Shown here in pieces: positions 4,028-8,097 of a stretch of 8,097 nucleotides of DNA. Source of the stretch: Candidatus Uhrbacteria bacterium. GTDB lineage: Bacteria > Patescibacteriota > Patescibacteriia > UBA9934 > UBA9568. The DNA is taken from the NCBI GenBank assembly GCA_003497135.1, contig DNKR01000007.1, positions 1-8,097 of the forward strand. Direction: 5' to 3'. The notes beneath the pieces were generated by a model, which had not been told where the DNA came from, did no database searches, and was given only the letters and a program-made list of their open reading frames with translations. Each line of letters opens with the position of its first letter. The stretch's first letter is position 1. The position numbers and the translations under genes are program-made.

Positions 4028-5818
4028 ATGGATGCGAAAGATGAGATAAAACAAAAGCTTGATATTGCTGATGTTGTTTCTGACTATATTCAGCTAAAGC
4101 CGGCAGGAACGCACAGCAAAAAAGCAAGGTGTCCTTTTCACGAAGAAAAGACGCCATCTTTTAATGTCTCGCAAGACAAGCAGATTTTTAAATGCTTTGG
4201 GTGCGGAAGTGGCGGGGATATGTTTGATTTTGTAATGCGAATGGAAGGCGTTGATTTTGTGGAAGCGCTAGAAATACTCGGCAAAAAGGCGGGTGTTGAT
4301 GTTTCAAGATCGGTCCCGCAATCAGGCGGAGAAAACAAAACTCTTAAAGCAATTCACGCGCTTGCATGCGCTTTTTATCACAAAATTTTACTTGAGTCAG
4401 ATAGTGCAGCGTACGCAAGGTCATATTCAGAGTCGCGCGGGCTCAATGGCGATTTGCTGGAAGATTTTCAAATCGGATATGCCCCTGATGATTGGACCAT
4501 GCTTTATGATTTTTTAAAAAAGAAAGGATATTCTGATTCGCAACTGAACTTATCAGGGCTTGTTCAAGTCAAAAAGAACGGAATCGGATACATAGATAAA
4601 TTCCGCAATCGACTTATGATTCCAATTCGCGACACGCACGGAGATGTTGTCGCGTTTACAGCTCGCGCGCTTGCAAAAGACGAGCAAGGTCCAAAGTATA
4701 TGAATTCTCCGGAAACCCCGATTTACAAAAAGCGATCAATTCTTTTTGGGCTGGACAAAGCAAAAACAGCAATTAAAGAAAAAAGATGCGCTGTGATTGT
4801 TGAGGGTAATATGGATGTTGTCGCATCGCACAAAGCAGGCGTAAAAAATGTCGTAGCAAGTTCAGGCACAGCGCTTACAGAAGATCATCTGAATTTATTA
4901 AAACGATTCACAAGCAAACTTTTATTTTCTTTTGATCAGGATTCTGCCGGATTCGCCGCAGCGAGAAAGGGGATTCATCTTGCGCACTCAATGGATTTTG
5001 ATGTGTCTGTTGTTATTTTACCAAAAGAAGCAGGCAAGGATCCTGACGATGCTGTTCAAAAAGATCCAAAACTTTGGCAAAATGCAGTTAACAGCCCTAT
5101 TCCGATTATGGAATACTTTTTTACGCGCGCTCTTCAGGGCCGAGACATGAGCGATGTGCGAAACAAAAAAATAGTCGCAAAGTTTTTATTGCAAGAAATC
5201 AGCACAATCGCAAACGGCGTTGAAAGAGAACACTGGCTGAACAAACTATCAGAATCAGTCGGAACAGAGTCATCTGTTTTAAGAGGCATGCTTCCGGAAG
5301 CCGGTAAAGAAGCAGAATCAAAAACTGAAAAATTTACAGGCGCAAAACCAGAACAATCGCCAAAAATCAGAAAAACTTCAGCGCTTGTTTTTGGAATGTG
5401 CTTTCATTCAGATGAATTAGCGAAAAAAGCATTTAGCGAGCTTAAAGAATCACATTTTACAGACGAAAGAGCCCTTGCGCTGTACAGGATTATGCATGAG
5501 GTGTATAATAAAACGCAATCAGAGGTAAATAAAAAATCCTCATTTTTCACAAGGGTTCGCGATGAAATCGCTCAAAACCCGGACAATTACGGTCTCCTTG
5601 AGCTCCTTGATTCCGGCGCCGTGCTTTCAGAAAGAATATTAGAATCATTAGAAAGCGCGGAAGCGGAAAAAGAGCTGATAAAGCACATTCGCTTGCTTGA
5701 AGCTGACGCAAAAAATCAAACCAAAACAAAGCTCACAAACGAGCTTAAAGAAGCAGAAGCGCAAGGCAGCAGCGGACTGGTTACGCAACTATTGAAAAAA
5801 ATTCAAGAAATGGGCTAA
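4028..5818 (+). CDS. dnaG: DNA primase
   Basis: DnaG makes the RNA primers for lagging-strand synthesis and works with the replicative helicase. Numbering from ATG 4028 (596 residues), the CHC2 zinc site is Cys35, His38 (CPFHEEKTPSF), Cys56 and Cys59 (CFGCG). The RNA polymerase basic domain with the TOPRIM fold follows: Glu259 in VEGNMDVV and Asp303/Asp305 in DQDSAG are the catalytic acidic and metal-binding residues. The family usually has EGYMD, so Asn replaces Tyr here. Residues beyond about 430 form the less conserved helical domain expected to bind the helicase. I prefer ATG 4028 over the in-frame GTG at 4022 because AGGG (4017-4020) is spaced for 4028 and the family normally starts near this DAKDEIKQKLDI segment. 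rpoD follows after 15 nt. Confidence 0.96.
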   Translation: MDAKDEIKQKLDIADVVSDYIQLKPAGTHSKKARCPFHEEKTPSFNVSQDKQIFKCFGCGSGGDMFDFVMRMEGVDFVEALEILGKKAGVDVSRSVPQSGGENKTLKAIHALACAFYHKILLESDSAAYARSYSESRGLNGDLLEDFQIGYAPDDWTMLYDFLKKKGYSDSQLNLSGLVQVKKNGIGYIDKFRNRLMIPIRDTHGDVVAFTARALAKDEQGPKYMNSPETPIYKKRSILFGLDKAKTAIKEKRCAVIVEGNMDVVASHKAGVKNVVASSGTALTEDHLNLLKRFTSKLLFSFDQDSAGFAAARKGIHLAHSMDFDVSVVILPKEAGKDPDDAVQKDPKLWQNAVNSPIPIMEYFFTRALQGRDMSDVRNKKIVAKFLLQEISTIANGVEREHWLNKLSESVGTESSVLRGMLPEAGKEAESKTEKFTGAKPEQSPKIRKTSALVFGMCFHSDELAKKAFSELKESHFTDERALALYRIMHEVYNKTQSEVNKKSSFFTRVRDEIAQNPDNYGLLELLDSGAVLSERILESLESAEAEKELIKHIRLLEADAKNQTKTKLTNELKEAEAQGSSGLVTQLLKKIQEMG

Positions 5819-5833
5819 GGCCCGATTTTAGCT

Positions 5834-7060
5834 ATGTTAAAAAAGAAAGTTTCAAAAAAGGCGCCTGCCGGAAAATCATTTGCGCGAAAAACAGCCGTTA
5901 AGCAGAAAAAGCAAAAAAGGCCTGATAAGCGCAAAAAATTCCAGCAAGAGCAGGTGTACGAGAGGATAAAACCTCCGTCAGAAGAATTAATCGAAAAACT
6001 ATTAAGAAAAGGAGAAGGCAGGGGCTTTATTACAGAAAATGAAGCATTGTTTTTGTTTGCGAACATTGAGGATTATCTTCCTGTTTACGAAGAATTTTTG
6101 AATGAAATGGACAGGCGCGGATTGCATATGGTTGAAATGAAAGAAGGCATACTTGGCCGTCAAAGAGAGCGTGAAGAAGCGCTGGACAAAATCCGAGTCA
6201 ATCTTGATTTAAACAGAAAGTCCGATGTTGTAGAAATTACACAAGATTCAATTCAAATGTATTTGCGCGAAATTGGTAAAATTGCTCTGCTTACTGCGGA
6301 AGAGGAAGTTGCACTTGCCAAAAGAAAAGAAAATAACGACAAAGAAGCGGAAAAGCGATTGATAGAGGCGAACTTGCGCCTTGTTGTTTCTATTGCAAAA
6401 AAATTCGTTGGAAAATCGCTTTCGCTTCTTGATTTAATTCAAGAGGGAAATGTCGGATTGTTCCGCGCTGTTAAAAAATTTGAATACAGAAAAGGATACA
6501 AGTTTTCTACTTATGCAACATGGTGGATCCGTCAGGCGATAACTCGCGCGCTCGCTGACCAGTCGCGCACAATCCGCATTCCTGTTCACATGGTAGAAAC
6601 AATCAACAGATTCCAGCAGGTTGAGCGTCGGCTTATTCAGGACTTGGGCCGCGAGCCATTACCAGAAGAAATCGCAGCGGAAATGGGCGAGGATCTTGAT
6701 CGCGTAAGGCACATAATAAAAATTTCGCAAGATACTGTTTCGCTTGAAACATCTGTCGGAGACGATGACGAGGACTCAAAGCTCGAGGACTTTATTGAAG
6801 ATGTTAAAAACATAAGTCCGGACAAAGCAGCAGCGCGCGAGCTGTTGCGCGATTATGTAAACGAGGCAATGGCTGGGCTTTCTCCGCGCGAGCAAAAGAT
6901 TCTGGAAATGCGTTTTGGTCTTATAGACGGCGTTTCACACACGCTTGAAGAGGTCGGAAAAGAATTTGATGTTACTCGCGAGCGCATTCGCCAGATTGAA
7001 GCGAAAGCGTTGGAAAAAATCCAAGAGCATTCTGCAATCAAAAAATTGCGAGATTACTAA
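5834..7060 (+). CDS. rpoD: Primary RNA polymerase sigma factor (sigma70/SigA family)
   Basis: This sigma factor directs RNA polymerase to housekeeping promoters. The 408-residue protein begins with a very Lys-rich tail (1-36), then a region 1.1-like domain (about 48-103) and region 1.2 (137-165, SIQMYLREIGKIALLTAEEE). Region 2 (about 175-246) includes NLRLVVSIAKKF, LLDLIQEGNVGLFRAVKKF and the -10 recognition and melting part around YATWWIRQAITRAL. Region 3 lies at about 250-335 and region 4 at about 340-405, with the -35-binding helix-turn-helix TLEEVGKEFDVTRERIRQIE. The presence of region 1.1 and complete regions 2-4 makes it the primary sigma, which agrees with the TTGACA/TATAAT promoters seen here. 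It lies 15 nt after dnaG and 9 nt before greA, with no Shine-Dalgarno sequence before the ATG. dnaG-rpoD is the core of the classical macromolecular synthesis operon. Confidence 0.97.
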   Translation: MLKKKVSKKAPAGKSFARKTAVKQKKQKRPDKRKKFQQEQVYERIKPPSEELIEKLLRKGEGRGFITENEALFLFANIEDYLPVYEEFLNEMDRRGLHMVEMKEGILGRQREREEALDKIRVNLDLNRKSDVVEITQDSIQMYLREIGKIALLTAEEEVALAKRKENNDKEAEKRLIEANLRLVVSIAKKFVGKSLSLLDLIQEGNVGLFRAVKKFEYRKGYKFSTYATWWIRQAITRALADQSRTIRIPVHMVETINRFQQVERRLIQDLGREPLPEEIAAEMGEDLDRVRHIIKISQDTVSLETSVGDDDEDSKLEDFIEDVKNISPDKAAARELLRDYVNEAMAGLSPREQKILEMRFGLIDGVSHTLEEVGKEFDVTRERIRQIEAKALEKIQEHSAIKKLRDY

Positions 7061-7069
7061 AATCAAGCT

Positions 7070-7579
7070 ATGCGAATACCAATGCGTAAAGCTGAAAAAC
7101 TTCGCATAGAAGAAAACGAACCGGATTACAATATTACTCAATCCGGGCTGGTGCGGATGCAAAACGAGCTTGAAAATTTGAAAAAAAATGTGCGTCCGCG
7201 CGCGATTGAAGATGTGCGGACTACTTTGGAAATGGGTGATTTGTCAGAAAACGCCGGCTATCAAGAAGCAAAAGCCAGATTGCGAAGAATTAACACGCGA
7301 ATTTTGACTTTAGATGACAGAATTAAAAAAGCCCTTGTTATTGAAGAGGGTTCCGGAAAATCAGGAAAAATCAGATTAGGTTCGACAGTAACAATCAGCG
7401 CGAATAACAAAAAAATCACATATCAAATTGTCGGCCCTCAAGAAGCGAATCCTTCACGCGGACGAATATCGCATGTGTCTCCGCTTGGATCAGAGCTTTT
7501 AGGAAAACAAGCAGGTGACAGGGCTATTGTTAAAGCAGGTGGTAAGGAGGTTGAATACGAGATTTTAGAGGTAGAATAA
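7070..7579 (+). CDS. greA: Transcription elongation factor GreA
   Basis: GreA enters the secondary channel of RNA polymerase and stimulates cleavage of backtracked transcripts. The 169-residue protein has the two expected domains. The N-terminal coiled-coil hairpin (about 22-100) carries the tip motif GDLSENAGYQEAK with acidic Asp57 and Glu60, equivalent to the catalytic pair of E. coli GreA. The C-terminal FKBP-like domain (about 103-169) carries SPLGSELLGKQAGD and ends in the usual GG..VEYEILEV strand. The first about 20 residues are an extra charged extension compared with the normal N-terminus; the ATG at 7082 is an alternative start, and neither has a clear Shine-Dalgarno sequence. Its position 9 nt after rpoD links primase, sigma factor and elongation factor in one likely transcript. 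No simple terminator follows; the repeat region begins 9 nt after the stop. Confidence 0.94.
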   Translation: MRIPMRKAEKLRIEENEPDYNITQSGLVRMQNELENLKKNVRPRAIEDVRTTLEMGDLSENAGYQEAKARLRRINTRILTLDDRIKKALVIEEGSGKSGKIRLGSTVTISANNKKITYQIVGPQEANPSRGRISHVSPLGSELLGKQAGDRAIVKAGGKEVEYEILEVE

Positions 7580-7587
7580 CTGTAATT

Positions 7588-7680
7588 GTCATTTCGAACC
7601 ACCGTGCCATTTCGACCCCGCCACTCGTTGAGCTGGCGGCGGAGAGATTGAAATGATAGTTTCTTCCGTCATCTCGAACC
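7588..7680 (+). repeat. Three copies of a GTCATYTCGAMCC-type repeat
   Basis: Copies are GTCATTTCGAACC (7588-7600), GCCATTTCGACCC (7606-7618) and GTCATCTCGAACC (7668-7680). Copies 1 and 3 differ at one base; copy 2 differs from copy 1 at two. Each begins a segment leading into a GC-rich hairpin, as in palindromic interspersed repeats. The second copy lies only 5 nt after the first, as if one unit had landed inside or beside another. Confidence 0.7.
7608..7655. repeat. REP-like palindromic unit with nested hairpin
   Basis: Outer arms CATTTC (7608-7613) and GAAATG (7650-7655) enclose an inner stem, CCGCCACTC (7618-7626) with GAG-C-TGGCGG (7630-7639), which has nine pairs, one bulged C and a GTT loop. 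A second, looser hairpin follows at 7705-7731 (CACCGC with GCGGTG, or CCGCC-AAA-GGCGG). Either could also act as a weak end signal for greA transcripts, but no U-run follows. Confidence 0.65.
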
Positions 7681-7736
7681 CCTCTTCAGCTCGCACCCGC
7701 GAAGCACCGCCAAAGGCGGGGCGAAGCGGTGTTATG

Positions 7737-7757
7737 GGGGTGAGAGATCTCAACTGC
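7737..7757 (+). repeat. Left inverted repeat of the GIY-YIG element
   Basis: It reads GGGGTGAGAGATC, then T, then CAACTGC. Its reverse complement occurs at 8063-8083 with one mismatch, where the T is replaced by C. The nuclease stop codon (TAG on the - strand, 7758-7760) abuts this repeat, so repeat and gene end are fused without a spacer. Confidence 0.85.
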
Positions 7758-8054
7758 CTAGTAAAAAAGATTTTCATGCAAATCATTCCACGCAGGATTC
7801 ATTTCGTCAATCAGTTTTTCTTTTTTAGCACGACTATATTTCTTTATTTGTTTTTCTCTTTCAATCGCCATGTTTATATCATCAAACACCTCGTAATATA
7901 CAAGCTTTGATATATTGTAGCGTTGTGTGAATCCTTTGAAATGTTTTTCTTTGTGTTGATTTACTCTTTGAGTCAAATTACTTGTCATGCCAACATAAAG
8001 GACAGTGTCAAAGTTATTGGTCATTATGTATACAAAGGATTCTTTATTGCTCAT
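7758..8054 (-). CDS. Single-domain GIY-YIG endonuclease
   Basis: This 98-residue protein is essentially one GIY-YIG nuclease domain of the small stand-alone (UPF0213/YhbQ-like) type. The two core strands are FVYIMTN (7-13) and LYVGMTS (19-25), with V-Y-I and Y-V-G replacing G-I-Y and Y-I-G. The expected active-site residues are present: Tyr9, Tyr20, Arg30 in NLTQRVNQHK, His34, and Glu67 in AIEREKQIKK, so it looks catalytically intact. There is no added DNA-binding domain as in homing endonucleases. It runs opposite to greA. Its ATG (8052-8054) lies 8 nt inside the right inverted repeat, with no Shine-Dalgarno sequence, and its TAG touches the left repeat. That tight fit suggests the gene and repeats move or are maintained together. 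Its natural substrate cannot be read from the sequence. Confidence 0.9.
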   Translation of the reverse strand: MSNKESFVYIMTNNFDTVLYVGMTSNLTQRVNQHKEKHFKGFTQRYNISKLVYYEVFDDINMAIEREKQIKKYSRAKKEKLIDEMNPAWNDLHENLFY

Positions 8055-8062
8055 AGAAACAC

Positions 8063-8083
8063 GCAGTTGGGATCTCTCACCCC
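8063..8083 (-). repeat. Right inverted repeat of the GIY-YIG element
   Basis: On the - strand it reads GGGGTGAGAGATC, then C, then CAACTGC, matching 7737-7757 at 20 of 21 positions. It lies just upstream of the nuclease start, so it is also part of that gene's promoter or leader region. Fourteen further bases are visible before the window ends. Confidence 0.85.
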
Positions 8084-8097
8084 AAGATACAGTGGTG

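Larger units (their letters stand above)
7588..8097. mobile_element. Repeat-bounded GIY-YIG element (right end cut by window)
   Basis: A single - strand GIY-YIG nuclease gene is enclosed by inverted repeats. The inner pair, 7737-7757 and 8063-8083, matches at 20 of 21 positions. The left flank (7588-7736) also holds three copies of a 13-nt motif and at least two hairpins. The last bases of the window read CACCACT on the - strand and resemble the CCACC that follows the first left-side motif copy, which suggests the outer repeats also form an inverted pair. That full palindromic boundary is inference. No transposase, integrase or target-site duplication is visible. It sits directly behind greA without disrupting it. 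Confidence 0.6.

Noticed and set aside
7588..7757. CRISPR array
   Set aside because: The three 13-nt motif copies are too short, unevenly spaced (18 and 62 nt) and imperfect, with hairpins between them rather than unique spacers.
7653..7910. 85-codon + strand frame across the repeat region and the GIY-YIG gene
   Set aside because: It runs through palindromic repeats and antisense to an intact nuclease domain; no supporting signals.
1..8097. UGA recoded as glycine, as in some Candidate Phyla Radiation lineages
   Set aside because: The genes ending at 3605 and 4015 use TGA at natural ends, followed by a terminator or the next start, and no in-frame TGA interrupts a conserved gene.

Overview
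The window reads as a chromosomal segment of an AT-leaning bacterium using the standard code, since both TGA and TAA/TAG act as stops. The compact housekeeping genes, the scarcity of Shine-Dalgarno sequences, tRNA genes without an encoded CCA and the protein styles suggest a Candidate Phyla Radiation (Patescibacteria, Parcubacteria-like) genome. That placement is inference from sequence style, not from a phylogeny.

Left part (1-2483, + strand): the 3' two thirds of gatA (tRNA-dependent amidotransferase subunit A), then lgt (prolipoprotein diacylglyceryl transferase) after 2 nt, then a tRNA-Ser(GGA) gene 4 nt after the lgt stop, then a 200-residue seven-helix membrane protein whose two halves look like PQ-loop/SWEET-type repeats.

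Middle (2484-3712): accessory-looking DNA. The 495-nt stretch without a protein gene at 2484-2978 is not empty. It holds a strong sigma70-type promoter (2512-2540), an A/T-flanked hairpin (2588-2625), a tRNA-Asp-like sequence with a damaged anticodon stem (2645-2717), and two upstream segments complementary to the middle of that tRNA-like sequence. It also holds a terminator-like hairpin (2705-2737), a small direct/inverted repeat cluster (2754-2788), and a second strong promoter (2868-2896). That second promoter drives a free-standing GC-richer gene of unknown function (2979-3605) with its own leader, a good ribosome binding site and a strong terminator. This cassette differs from its neighbours in base and codon use and looks acquired.

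Right part (3713-7579, + strand): a small unknown protein with a near-leaderless start, then a tight dnaG-rpoD-greA cluster (primase, primary sigma factor, transcript cleavage factor) with gaps of 9-15 nt. This is a version of the macromolecular synthesis operon.

Right edge (7588-8097): a repeat-bounded element. A single-domain GIY-YIG endonuclease gene on the - strand lies between near-perfect 21-bp inverted repeats (20/21). The left side also carries three copies of a GTCATYTCGAMCC-type repeat and strong hairpins. The layout resembles a REP-type palindromic repeat linked to a nuclease, here with GIY-YIG in place of a RAYT transposase, and it is the best candidate for an under-described system in the window. 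The right end is cut by the window.
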